From Polytrichum commune (Eukaryota > Streptophyta > Polytrichopsida > Polytrichales > Polytrichaceae), in NCBI GenBank assembly GCA_950295325.1, contig OX485809.1:34362144-34426143 (forward strand): DNA of 64,000 bases, written 5' to 3'. A model generated the notes under the pieces. That model was not told where the DNA came from, made no database searches, and worked only from the letters and a program-made list of their open reading frames with translations. The position numbers were made by a program, and so were the translations under genes. This document shows positions 50,401-62,400 of the stretch, in pieces; the first letter of the stretch is position 1; every line of letters begins with the position of its first letter.

Positions 50401-51373
50401 TACACTTTGGTTATAAGGATAATCTGAATCCAACCCTGACAAGGGGCAATATTGAATCCCCATTGAACCATCCCACTTGTGACTTGCAAGTGCACATTGC
50501 CCTCCTTTAAAGGAAGTGCTCCACTAAATGGTGTGTAGGGTTTTGGGTTCAGGTTAGGGGTTAGGTATATATTGGTTTCACCCTCTCAGTTGGTAGGTGA
50601 GCATTTTCATGTCCACATATGTCTACATAAACTCATCCGTTGGGAAAGTGAAAGAACAGTAATGACTCAAACATTCCGCTACAACCTTCGGTTTATTTGT
50701 TTTAAGATAGTTTGACTCCGGAAGCGACATCACAAACTTCAAATCAAGCCAAAGTGGTCTAGCTGGATTAAATAAATTAGCCCTCAACCTAAGCTAATAG
50801 GTTGTGCAAAAAAACATGCCAACAAGCATGTTAATCAAGTCTATTGTCTACGCATATTAAACATATTCCGAATGCCAGATCATGACTTGGGACAAAATAA
50901 TAGAGTCCGCATGCAACTAGTAGGACCTGGGCTCAATGGTAAAGTTGTGTATTTATCAGATTATGAAGGCCAAAACACCATGGAATATATATACATATAT
51001 AGTATCAGTATCTGTATCTGATCCGGAGGTTGAAGCAATTACACCCTCGACAATCACTGTGTATCGCATGCGGAGTGACCTTCTCGTGGTTCCAGCATTT
51101 GCAGGACATACTGATCCACCTACATCTGGGTTTGTTTGGCGAATGCATTGTCCACATCCTGGCCAAATGGAAAATCTTCCAGCTCCGCAAGGTGACAATC
51201 TCCGTCCATCTCCTGCAACTTCAAAATCTTTTGCGCTAGTTGCGCAGCGAACGTCGTCTCTAATTCTGCGTCGTTTCTAATTCTGTGTCGCCCAACACTT
51301 GGTCAAAATCCTCATGATCGCCACCTCATGCCATCGTGAATTTCCAAATACGTATATGCCCTCGAATGTATAA
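44413..51373. other. Long AT-rich stretch with fragments only
   Basis: I recognise no intact gene. At about 45640-45773 a frame reads RIICTVTMSFDVKNDVFELDP, resembling SIVCIVSVVINVDKDVYTLAP of the decayed gene at 31.4-31.7 kb, so a fragment of the same transposon family is likely. Another possible fragment near 47900-48050 (DGDAFVTMDTVFLDNKSQMF) is unassigned. Around 47100-47174 a segment in reverse (CACGGGGGGATCAC, AACCACGTGCGA) resembles one end of the MITE at 25833-26232. The slightly more GC-rich block at 49.2-49.8 kb has a short minus-strand frame without recognisable domain. Confidence 0.5.
50695..50985. repeat. Dispersed repeat R1, copy 1
   Basis: It shares an ordered series of words (TTTGACTCCGGAA, CAAGCCAAAGTGGTCTAG, AACATGCCAACAA, CGAATGCCAGATCATGACTT, CATGCAACTAGTAGGACCTG, CAGATTATGAAGGCCAAAAC) with 56205-56485 and 57668-58345. 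Confidence 0.88.
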
Positions 51374-51570
51374 GGGTTGGTTTACACTACGGTGGAGAAG
51401 TCCACCGGTCATGAAAAAAAGGGTGTTTCTCAATTGTGATTGGTCGAAAATGCAACTCTTGACCGGTGGGTGTTTACACTAGGTGAAGAAAACAATGGTG
51501 GTGAACTTTTCTCATGGATGATAAAATGACATGGCCGCCTACATGGCCGCCTACATGGCCGCACTTTTTG

Positions 51571-51654
51571 GAGTTGGGCTTCTCCGGAGGAGGAGTTTCT
51601 TGTCCGACCTCAAGAGGCCGGACAAGAAACTCCTCCTCCGGAGAAGCCCAACTC
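51571..51654. repeat. Perfect 36-bp inverted repeat with 12-bp loop
   Basis: Arm 51571-51606 (starting GAGTTGGGCTTCTCCGGAGG) is the exact complement of arm 51619-51654. The loop is ACCTCAAGAGGC. It lies inside the Harbinger element at the point where the transposase frame is lost. Confidence 0.97.
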
Positions 51655-52234
51655 AATAAAAAATTGGAATGTGATTCCCATCTATTGCCCCTAAAATGTA
51701 TGGAATTCCATGCAAATTCTTAAAGTCTAAAGCTATTTGCTTCATTCTTGACAATGTTGGTTTAGGAAAAACCAAAGGCCTCAAAACACTTTTAATACCC
51801 TCACATACTTCTCTCACTATGATTGACAAACTTGACTTTGAAATACCATACAAATCGGCAAGTGTATGCAAAGTATCACCGGTTGCCAATCGATGCAATG
51901 TCAAAGAAATTTTACACTCTATTGGAATACAAAGTCTTAATTTTGTATCTTTCTTGCTCAACATGGGTCCAAGCAAATGACATAAATAAATAAAAGTAGG
52001 CTTACTCACCTGTACACGATCTTTGAACATTTTTGCATTATATGATCCAAGAAGAAATTGTGACACATATCCACTTGGCCGGTCAAATTTCCACACCATC
52101 CTATCCTTGCTCCCAAACAAAAAATATGTCATCATCATAATTGAAGCATTATGGTGATACATGATGGTTTTTTGTATCGCCATAGTTGAAACGATAAAAT
52201 ACTTCAAAACCATAAAGATCATAAGAGAGCACAA
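51653..52234 (-). pseudogene. Truncated Harbinger transposase
   Basis: This 193-codon frame has the PIF-type layout: FGSKDRMVWKFDRPSGYVSQ, then FLYLCHLL-like helix, a helix-turn-helix (TLADLYGISKSSLSIIVREV) and the first catalytic Asp in GAIDGNHIPI near the C-terminus. It stops a few residues later. The second Asp and the Glu of the DDE triad are absent, so it cannot be catalytic. Upstream on the minus strand (52255-52443) a short open frame shows no motif. Autonomous PIF elements also carry a Myb-like gene, and none is seen here. Confidence 0.88.
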
Positions 52235-52795
52235 AATCTCTCTTCTTCGATTCTCTATGATTGAAGATCAAAGATAAGAAGAGAGAAATTGATGAGGATG
52301 ATTAAGAGGAGAGCATGTCTTAAATAATACCAAAGAGTAGTGTTTTGTCCAATGTGTATGGGTTTTCCCCTCTTCATTCTTAAACACCCAAGGAGACATT
52401 TATTTCCTACATGGGCCAAACTTGACAATTGGCAATTTGGCAATTTTCATTATCTTTTGAATAAAATTGAACATTATATTACACAATTCTTATGAACACG
52501 ATTCTTGTTGAAATCTTTTGATACAATGTGAATGTAGAGAATTATGGTTTTTTATCACAAAAAATCTTCACCATTAGGTGAACTTCTCTTCACCGGTGAA
52601 CTTCTCCGGTGGACTTCTCCGCTAAACTTCTCCTCTAGGTGTTTAGACTTCAACCGGTCAAGACTCCTTAAGAAATATTTTATTGCCTTTAATTCTTCTC
52701 CGGCACATTCAGCATTTGCCTCATATAACCATGTCTTGGCCAAGCATTCTTGACCGACCGGAGGCCTTCTCCACCGTAGTGCAAACCGGCCCTAA

Positions 52796-55700
52796 GTCTC
52801 CGTCCCTGCAATGAGGCGAATCAAATCAACATTAAAAACCTGCTCACTTTTTCAAGATGATCTTTTGTTCTTGCCCAAGTGCTTCATCCGCTGCAACTTA
52901 CTGTCAGGGTGGCAACCGCCTTAAGAAGAGGAATTCAACCTGAACTTTTATAATAAAATTTTATATAATAAGCTTATTATAATTTATAACAAGAGATTTA
53001 AAGAAAAGACTTGCACCTACTAATTCTAATAAGTTATAAATGAAAAATTGCTTAAAATGAAAAATAGCTTATCATGAGAATGACTTGAAACTTAGAAATG
53101 CTCAATCCATATGAAGTTGTTATCCGAGTTTTATGGGAGTTCGATATGCACCTACAATCATTCAGCTAGGTAAAGTACACATAAAGTTTGAAATTGAACA
53201 TTATCAAGCATTGGAATCTGATGGATTATTACAACGTTGGCCAGGAGCGCAAATGCAAATTGATCTTCATTTGCAAATCCAAAGTTTTAGTTTAATTTTT
53301 ATGTAATATTTGAAATGCATTACACATGCAATTGCATATTGATGAGATTAGATCGTCATCTCCAACCTCCTTTGTACCAATTTGAAAAGAAAAGATGAGC
53401 TAGAGACATCATAATCATCTCTAATATGATATGTTGTTTATATGTCAAGTTTGGCTTAATAGGATATGCAAGGCGTTTAAACCTAAATGTAGAAAAAGAG
53501 ACTTGTGAACATGACGAACATGACTTGTGAAGGTACATAAGAAGATACAAGTGTGAAGTCAACTCTAAATTTTACAAGAGAAATAGCTTGGGAACAACTT
53601 CAACATGTTTAAAGGTAATAATTTATGAGAACTTAAAAGGTCTCATGTTTTTCTTCATGAGTTGATTCATGAAAAAGATGTTTGTCGTTGTTGTTTATGC
53701 TTCAATCAAGGACTCATCTAATTGCTACATAATCTAGACTCATCAAGGACATAATCTATTGCAGCTCAAGTAGTTGCGCATTTCCCCCACTCACACATAG
53801 GTCACACACAACGCCAAAACGACACCAACACTAATGCAAGCCCAAGCCCCCTCACAACCCTCAAACCCTAGACCCTAAGCCATGCCCTAAGTCCCCTTGG
53901 AAGTTTCCCTTCTTTAAAAAAAAATCAATTTTTTTTCTAGAAAATACATAAATTCTAAGAAAGAAATATAAAGTTGGGGGGTCTGGACGTGACCCTTGGA
54001 TAAGAAAAACTATTGATAATAAGTTCTAAAATTAAATTTTGGAAGTCCAAAACTTTTTTGATCTGAACAATTATGATGTCATTGGATTCCTCTCGATGCC
54101 CTCTCTCTATGCATGTTGTTTGCCTTTACATAATAACAAATTGTAAACCCTTAGATGCATTAGAAGGGAATAATAATGGGTTGTTCTTGAATGAAGAGTT
54201 GCCACCCCGGAAAGTTACTAAAAGTCGTTACTTGCACAATCCACAGTGTACCCAAGCAGAACGCTTTTTCATATCTACTGGAACACACATCACAAGTTAC
54301 AACTTCGATGTTATGAAAAAGATGGTAATAGTTGCTTTCCCTGTGGGAAAGCAACATGGAGTGTGTCCCTTATGCGAGAATTAATGGGACTTCATTTAGT
54401 CGACACTGCTCATGCTAGACTTTCATACTTTCATGCTCCTCATTGAATCTGCTTGCATTGGCTTCAATACTAATTAAGAATATTCTAGGCACTTCGAAAC
54501 CTTGCATCAACAGTTCACAACATTTACATGACAGCAAGTCCGTTGCTTAAAAAGGTAACAAACATCTCACCATGACATTCTACAGAACATTTTTCAACAA
54601 GGCGAATCGCCTTGTCATCATAATTTCGTTGCACAATGAGTTTTTCTTCACCTTCCACACATGATCATGATTTGTGTTTGTCCAACCTCCACTAACTTAT
54701 TAACCTCTGCACAGACATATAAGCCAAACACAACTTCATAACCATTTGAACAGACACGACAACATGCCATATTTCTTTGCAAGAAAAGGGAAATCAACAT
54801 CCTTCCAATTTCCTTTCTGTGAAGATGCCATTGAATCCTGATTGCAAATCTGCTGTGGATTTCGTGCCTTCATGCTCATCATTCTGCCTGCATCAACTTC
54901 ATTACTAGAAAGAATTATAAGTTCTTAGAACACTTCATTACAAGAGAAAATTCCACAAAATCTACATGAGGCTGTGGCATGAATTTAGCAACAGACAAAT
55001 GTGATGACATTTACCAACTTAGACATATTATGACACTAAGTTACGTGCGCCCCATGTGTAGTTTCCAAACCTTAAAATCAATTCCCTAGTGGTAAGTCGT
55101 AAGAACAACCAAAGCCAGCTAATTGCATCTAGCTCTGGCAATCAATCAAGAGTGAAACTTACAGCTTTAACGTAGTCGCCGAACTGTCAATGAATATGAA
55201 ATTCTATACCTCCATGATTCAGGCTTGCAAGGAGATTACGAGAAGTGGGAGCACTTGTCTTTCACTTTATAAGAATTCCCAAATACTCTAGGATTGATTA
55301 AATTAGCATCAATCACGAATATGCCATCATCAAATATTATAGGCTAGGGACTCCTATGAAATTCCAACTAGCTAGCACAACTGGAAATCTATATAGAATT
55401 CTGTATATTTTGTTGAGTTGGAAAGACTTCATGAAAACTCAATTTCACTTGCAATCCGTGAACATCGTCAAACCTCGAGGAACATGGATAAATTTTTGAA
55501 TTTGTGTTGGCAATGATGATGCCCAATGATGGGAACTTCTTCTACAAAAAGATTGTTGGTTCAAAGGAGGTCAACAACATTGACTCGTACAATGCAATGG
55601 GCATCTAGCAAGATGTGAATGCAAACCCCCATTTATCAAGCACCTGGATAGATCTTCATCTCTTTCCTCAAGCCTGGACTCTCTCCTCCCTCTTCATCAT

Positions 55701-56204
55701 GCAATGTTGTAGATTGATTATTTTGTATATCAGAAGAAAGGTACATGATGAGGTTTTCCCTACCCCAAGGGAGTTCAATGACTACTCTATGAACCTCAAA
55801 AACATGTGCATGCTTACTAAAAAATAAATGTAAACCCTACATACATGTACAATATAGAGGTGGAATAATGAATTCAATCCTTTTAATATAATACTTTGAA
55901 GTTGAAAAATAAATGCATCAAGTATGTATACGCAATATAATGCAAGACAAACAAACATGGCTACATTCCATACACCACTATTTATTTTTCTAACTGGTAC
56001 ACTTCCTAGACAACTCAGAGGCCCAACACCACCCCCATAAACACCCATAGAACATTAACACCCATAGAACATTAGCACCAGAAAATGACATCTACATGGC
56101 CCAAACTTACTTGCTTCGTAGGTCTCTAAAGATATGTGTTCTTAATTACATTGATTTCATCTAACATTCTTCCTTAACTATTTTTTTGTTTGCAAGTTCT
56201 TTGT
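52796..56204. other. Intergenic, nothing recognised
   Basis: It is AT-rich with scattered short frames lacking motifs. The longest (54073-54384, plus) is 103 codons and matches no family I know. No terminal repeats were found by eye. Confidence 0.5.
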
Positions 56205-56890
56205 TTTAAGATAATTTGACTCCAGAATTAACATCACAAACTCCGAATCAAGCCAAAGTGGTCTAGTTGGATCCAATGAATCAGCCCTCAACCTAAATTG
56301 TTACGTTGTGGACCCAAACATGCCAACAAACGCATTCATCAAAATCAATGTCTTTGCATAAACACATTCCAAATGCCAGATGATTACTTGGGACAAATAT
56401 TAGAGTCCACATGCAACTAGTAGGACCTGGGCTCAACAGTGGAGTTGTGTTTTTATCAGATTATGAAGGTCAAAACACCTTGGAACCCTAACCTTGTCAA
56501 TCAAAAAGCCTTGGAACCCTAACCTTGTCAATCAAAACGCCTTGGAAACCTAACCTTGTCAATCAAAGCATCTTGTCAATTGCTGACTTTCTTGAATTCT
56601 AAACAAAATTAGAGATGTACATAAGCTAATGCTCAATACATGTTGTATAAGTGTTCATAAGCCTGGCCATATCATATGGGAGTTGCCACCCCGGGCTAGC
56701 AACCTCTCAAATTGAGATATCAACCTTGCAACCTCCTAAGCTTGTGCATAGGGGTCTGCCAAGGTTAATTCATTCCCTTAATTTACAAATGCAACACCTC
56801 CTACGACCTGTCTCAAATTTTGATCCTCAATAACTAGTATGCTAAATCACAAGAGATAAAATTTACACTGTCGAGCTATCAGATGTTCTT
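56205..56890. repeat. R1 copy 2 plus downstream block (left copy of local duplication)
   Basis: 56205-56485 is repeat R1. It is followed by three 31-bp units (56478-56570, each CCTTGGAACCCTAACCTTGT-CAATCAAA-type) and then by a block with GCAACCTCCTAAGCTTGTGC, GGGGTCTGCCA and GTCGAGCTAT. The same order of R1 then this block recurs at 57668-58620, so the whole 0.7-kb segment was duplicated locally. Confidence 0.85.
56478..56570 (+). repeat. 31-bp tandem repeat, three units
   Basis: CCTTGGAA(A)CCTAACC starts at 56478, 56509 and 56540, a period of 31. The second duplicate at 58.3 kb has only one diverged unit. Confidence 0.93.
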
Positions 56891-56912
56891 GATAAAGAAG
56901 TCTGTCTAGCAT

Positions 56913-57578
56913 TCAAGAGTTGGTCCTAGTACAGCGATGCTTGTTCAATCTCCTGCAAGAATATGGTATGGGTACTGATATGGCCTTGTTCTTGAGCAGC
57001 TTCTCCTGCAGTATATGCCTGTAGGCAGCAACCTCTGTGTTGGGGTATGAGCCTGGCATAAAGTCAGTAATGGCAAAATCACCCTCAAAGAACAACAAAG
57101 CCTTGTAGCAATGACAACCGGCTTCCTCTTCCTCCAAAAACAACCCCAAGTCCAACTCCATCTTCACACCACTAGCCTCGTCCTTGAAAAAACGAGCTTC
57201 AAACTTCTCCTGCTTTCCAGCTCACCCCTTTCCTGGGTGATTTGCTGCACGTAAACCCCACACCCATCCTTCGCAGCATCCAATAGTCCCTCACACTCCA
57301 CTGTTGCTGCTCCACCATGTCCCTCTCTTATGTCTCAATGGGGAAGTTGTGACGAACCCCATGACTGCCTAGGTGCCTACCTAGCTAGATGAATCCCTTG
57401 TCGTGGGCGCATGCCACTGCTTCAGCACTTCTGAATTGGCCCAGATACCACTGATACACCTTCCACCCTTCTGGAACCTGCTTGCTGGGGTCCCACACAT
57501 TTGCCTCCCAGAATTTTGTGTTATGTTCAAAATAATACCCTTGCATCCGTGGCTAGGAGCTGCTTTCCTCCTAGCCAT
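56913..57578 (-). pseudogene. Unrecognised gene remnant between duplicated repeats
   Basis: Minus-strand coding-like text is spread over two frames. 57578-57381 reads GIWANSEVLKQWHAPTTRD. Further down, ARFFKDEASGVKMELDLGLF and CHCYKALLFFEGDFAITDFMPGSYPNTEVAAYRH run to 56913 with a well-behaved codon pattern. The frame before ARFF switches, suggesting a frameshift or a missed intron. I recognise no domain. It lies between the two copies of the 0.7-kb duplication. Confidence 0.35.
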
Positions 57579-57667
57579 TTGCCTCCCAGAACTTTGAGTT
57601 ATTGTTTGTTATTATACCCTTGATGACAAGGGTGAGTGGCACCCTCCTTTTTCTTCCATTTTCTTCC

Positions 57668-58620
57668 TCTTTAAGATGATTTGGCTCCGGAAATGATATC
57701 ACAAACTAGGAATCAATCCTAAGTTATCTACACTGAGATGTGCAGTAAGGCTGCCCCATGTTAATTTATCGACATCCCACACTATCTTGAATGTTTATTA
57801 CCACAAAAAAAACATACAAAAAATGGTTTTTACTGTGGTTGCTACACGGATAAATAAACAAAGTTATAAGTATTTGTGACCATGGGTTAAAAGGTGACCT
57901 ATTTGCCAAGGCAACTTAATTGCACATTGGATCAAAATGAATCAGCCCTCGACCTAAGCTGTAAGGGATTTGGGCGAACCAACCCATACACTCGTTCCCT
58001 GTTGGATGCCTAAACCCTTGCCTCCAAGGAACCAGTGTACAGATTGGTTCGCCCCAGCCGCTGTTAGGCTCTGGACCCAAACACACCAACAAACATGTAA
58101 ATCAAATTCACTGTCTGCAAAAATAATTCCAAATGCCAGCTCATTTAGCCTAAACTGTTCAGGCTCTGGACCCAAACACACCAACAAACAAGTTAATCAA
58201 ATTCAATGTCTCCGCAAAAATACATTCCGAATGCCAGCTCATTACTTGGCACAAAGGGAAGGTGCACATGCAACTAGTAGAGACCTGGGCTCAACGGTGA
58301 GGTTGAGTTTTTTTTCAGATTATGAAGGCCAAAACACCTTGGAAACCAAAATCACCCTGAGTGGTCAAAGAATTTGTTCAAGCCGAACAAGACCTCTAAT
58401 GATGTGTTGAAGTAACGACCTTCCATTACTAGCAACCTCCTAAGCTGAGATACCCACCTTGCAACCTCCTAAGCTTGTGCATAGGGGTCTGCCATCATTC
58501 ATTCATTCCCTTTTACAATGTAACACCTCCCATGACCTGTGTCAAATCTTCATCCTCACTAACTATGCTACAACACAAGAGATAAATACACAGTCGAGCT
58601 ATTGAATGCTCCTTCAGTAT
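57668..58620. repeat. R1 copy 3 plus downstream block (right copy of local duplication)
   Basis: It has the same order as 56205-56890 but longer. Inside it an about 90-bp piece (CTCTGGACCCAAACACACCA to AATGCCAGCTCATT) is duplicated in tandem at about 58065-58150 and 58154-58240. Confidence 0.85.
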
Positions 58621-59435
58621 ATAAGTGACCCACCCAGGGTTTAACTCACAAAAAGAGGCGACCCTTCTTCAGAGGACCTGTCTCTCCCATCCCACAGCAT
58701 GTTGCTAGAAGTCCTGTCAGACACACATGTCAATATTAATGTTTTGGAGGATCACCTTGAAAATAACCTTGAAATATTCTGCACAATCTTCTACACATCC
58801 TAACCCCTCCCTAAAAGGAAGTCTGAATCCATGTTGGACTGGAATGAAGACGAATGCATGGTATCATTGTCAAAATATCAATGATGGTATCAACGAGCCT
58901 ATATCATCAAAATTGTTATCCCGGTCAAATATTGCTAGTTGATGGATATCACAAGATGAGAAAATCTTTGTATACCTAAATCACCATTTGGGCCAATACC
59001 ATCCTAATACCGAATTGATTCTAGCCTGGTACTTATACCTGTGTATGAAGGGGTTTGTAGGTTCTTTGCATGGTATATACACCTGTTGGGTATCTTAAAC
59101 AAAACTATCCTCAAATACCCACACCCCTACCAATACAAATATTGAAATATTGAAAACCTCATTAAACATACCCAAGTGGAATCAAAAAAATATGAAACCT
59201 GTCCACTGGTTTGACCTAATTCCCTTGTTCCAATCCTAGCACTATCGGCCATACCAAGACTAATAACAAGCTAAATTTGTTGAATCACCCAAAGAATGCT
59301 ATCAGCAATGCAGATTCAATTCAACAAAATTCCTGATAAGACCACATGCACTTTGATCACAAGACCCTTACCTCAAATCAATAAAATGATTTCCGACGCG
59401 CAGAAACAGCGCTTCCCCAACCCTGCCTTGAGCAT
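58621..59435. other. 3' flank of the NAA40-MAP kinase gene with a dispersed repeat
   Basis: The segment about 58840-59210 is the second copy of the repeat in intron 10 of the synthase gene. The rest holds no recognisable feature. No poly(A) tract is seen directly after the kinase stop on the minus strand. Confidence 0.6.
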
Positions 59436-62400
59436 CTACTGGGCGTTGATAGCAGCAGCCTCCCTCCAGATGAGACATTTCACATGTTCAACGGTGAGAT
59501 TGGGCAAGTAAGAATCAAAATCAAACATAAGCGGACACGTTGGCTCATCACTTGGATCATGCAGTGCTGCAAGATATGGATGAGCCAAGGCCTCCTCCGC
59601 AGTAATCCGGTTGGTTGGATTGAACTGTAGCATCTTCTCCGCTAAGTCACATGCTATTGCAGTTGTATTAGGGAACTTGGACACCAACGGTTTCCGTTCC
59701 TGACCCAACAGAGCACTCTGTATCCTCTGGCGAGCATCCGGGTTCTGTAGAAACAAAAGATCAGTTTCATCTGGTGTTCCTAAAAGCTCCGTAATGAGCT
59801 TCAAGTGATTGACAGGGTGCTCTTGTCGCGATCGAATTGGAAACAAAGGCTGCCCAGTCAGCATTTCCATGAATATACAACCAACCGACCACATGTCAAC
59901 AGCTGCAGTGTAATTTCGACTCCCAAGTAAAAGCTCTGGGGCTCTGTACGGTCTCGTTACCACATACTCCGTTAGAAAATCATCCTCCGACGATGTCCGA
60001 GCCAGGCCAAAATCACAGATTTTTAGTAAACAATCATTGCAGTTGATTAAAAGGTTACTTGGCTTGAGGTCCCGGTGCAATATATTGGCGGAGTGGATGT
60101 ATTTCAGGCCTCGCAGAAGCTGGTAAAGAAGAAACTGGCAGTGGTATTCATCCAGTTTTGTGGATCTCACCACTTGATGAAGGTCTGTATCCATCAGCTC
60201 ATTAGCAATGTACGCATCATGAAAATCCTCTATTTTGGCTGGCACAATTATGTCTCTAATGGGGATAATATTGTCATGCTCCGTGTGCCGAAGTAGCAGA
60301 ATTTCTCGCAGCGTACGTCTAGCAGTCATGTTGTTCTGAAATGCATTCCCAATCTTCTTGATTGCAACTTTCTCCCCAGTTTCTATGTTAGTGAAAGCAC
60401 ACACATCACCATACGCTCCATGTCCCACAGGCCCAATCATGCTGTACTTGTCATAAACCTCAAACTCATCCCCCCGCACATTGTAGCGTGCATAATTCAT
60501 ACTACGCCCGATCACTCTCTGGAAGTCCCCGTGCGACTCGTAATCCATATCCATTTGTTGCTTGTCCAAGACTTCACCCCCGTTTGCATCAAAAGCCTTA
60601 AAATGTCCTCTCTGGTAATCAGTCTGAGACTCGCAATCTGTATCCCCTTGTTGGTCCTCCACAATTGCACTTTGCTGCTCAGGCAATACTTTGCAAAGGA
60701 TCTCATAGTTCATCACTGCTCCAGTCTGGCAAGGCAAAATAAAAATCAGTCAATACTCCCAATGTCGTACATACATCACAAACTTCCCAACATAAAATTA
60801 TCATGTAGAAACAATGCAATTATGATACATTAATCATAAAATTATGATTTCAACATTGTCTACATGATAATTTTGCCTCCAGAAATTATAATGAAGGCAC
60901 CACCAAATAAATGCATTAAACTCAAATGGAATTGATACACTCTATAGACTTGCCAGCTTGAGCACAGTAAATAATATTCCACATCTCATCAGGGACCATC
61001 CACATACCTGAGCGTCACCCCATGTGGAGGGAAAAAGAGATACAATGTTGTACCTGCATCACAAATTATGGCAGAGTTCAATAAAAGGTTCAAATGACCG
61101 GAATTATTGCTTAAGGAACTCAGTAATTAACTTTCCACTCAATTTACACTATTGAGAAGACAAACAAATTCTAAACTTTGATACCAATTGATTTTCAAGT
61201 CCATTTCAGATATGCCTAAAATGGATGAGAGCTAATCTAAGAAAGTCGATGTCAAGTTCTAAGAGGAACTGCTCACCCTAATTTTGCAGTGAAGAAACCC
61301 AACGTCCTTGTGTTCCTTTTCTGAACACCTAGAAGTACAGCTCTCATGTTGTTCTGCAAATCAGGACACATGGAAAGGCCTTGAATTAATGATTTCCCAA
61401 AAACCTCCTGGTAAAAATTCTCTGAGCATTATACTTTGATAACAAATAAATGACATGAACTGCTGATTTAAGGAGATTCCCTACAGTGTGTTGGAAAACT
61501 ATTTGGGTTGCATGGAGGCTGAGGAGTTAAACCAAAGGCAAAAGGTGATAAAGAGAAGCAAGTGAAGGATATTGAGCAATTGAACCAACAAAGGCATAGC
61601 CAACTATCAATACAAGCAACCAGTGAATCTGTTGCGAAAGCATACCTTGCAGGCAACCATCTCAAGTAGCTGCATCAGAAACTCACCGAGTCCCCTTCCT
61701 TGAACTAATTTTTCCAGCTGAATCTCATAGGCAAAAAGTGCTGGAACCTCATATTCCAAAACGAATCTGTAATGGACAAATGCCACCACTGGATTACCTT
61801 CACCTGTCCACAACCCTCTATTGCTTGCTTCCATTTCTTTTCTTTCATTGGAGCTACAGTCTTCCCTGACAAAAATGTAGCGTGCATCAGGAGATACCAT
61901 ATCCTTGTGCTTCAAATTCTCTTCTGCAGGCCACTCATGAGGCCCATATAGAACCTCCATGTTTATCTGCTCTGCCACAAAAATATTTGTAATGAGGATC
62001 ACAGAGTTAATTAAACAATACAATTTAACTTCAGTGTCCAAGACATCGAACTATAAAACAAGGTTAGTCAATAAGACGGGTGGCAAAAAGTCTGACCTTC
62101 AGAAGCTTCTGTATGTATTGTTTCAATGGAGGAGACAGAGAATCACCAGAGCCTGCTTCCAATATTAACTTCAGGCCTGCATGAAAGACAATTCCTGTCA
62201 ATTCGCTAACCTCCCAATCCATAGTCGGCATGGGCTCAAGAACTGACATGAGCTGAAGCATATCTGCTTGACCTTTAAAAACCTACTCTAAGAGTGTCTT
62301 ACAACCAAGAAGAAATCTAAAATCTCAGTTAAAAACCCGAGACCGTCTCGCTTCACTTTACACTAGCAATTGAGGGCCTAAGGGACCAAGAAAGCCTGAA

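Larger units (their letters stand above)
51374..52792 (-). mobile_element. PIF/Harbinger element, 1419 bp, internally rearranged
   Basis: Terminal inverted repeats of about 27 bases (GGGTTGGTTTACACTACGGT at the left, complement of GGGCCGGTTTGCACTACGGT at the right) are flanked by the trinucleotide TAA on each side (51371-51373 and 52793-52795), the hallmark of PIF/Harbinger. The transposase frame on the minus strand is truncated. A perfect 36-bp hairpin and a short CTACATGGCCGC triplication replace its 3' part. Further GGTGAACTTCTCC-type subterminal repeats lie near 52570-52630. Confidence 0.93.

Noticed and set aside
54073-54384. 103-codon plus-strand frame as a gene
   Set aside because: No domain, start context or neighbouring exon supports it, and the opposite strand is also open over much of it.
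59436-60737. Treating the MAP kinase as a separate 433-residue gene starting MPCQ
   Set aside because: MPCQ lies in intron sequence (CTTGCCAG acceptor at 60726). The following residues [12 protein letters not shown] are the NAA40 C-terminus, and the reading frame joins exon 6 in phase. Independent initiation further in remains possible.
62177-62261. Extending NAA40 exon 3 upstream as [18 protein letters not shown]...
   Set aside because: It is open by chance. The acceptor CATGCAG at 62177-62183 joined to exon 2 gives [13 protein letters not shown], which matches the conserved family segment.
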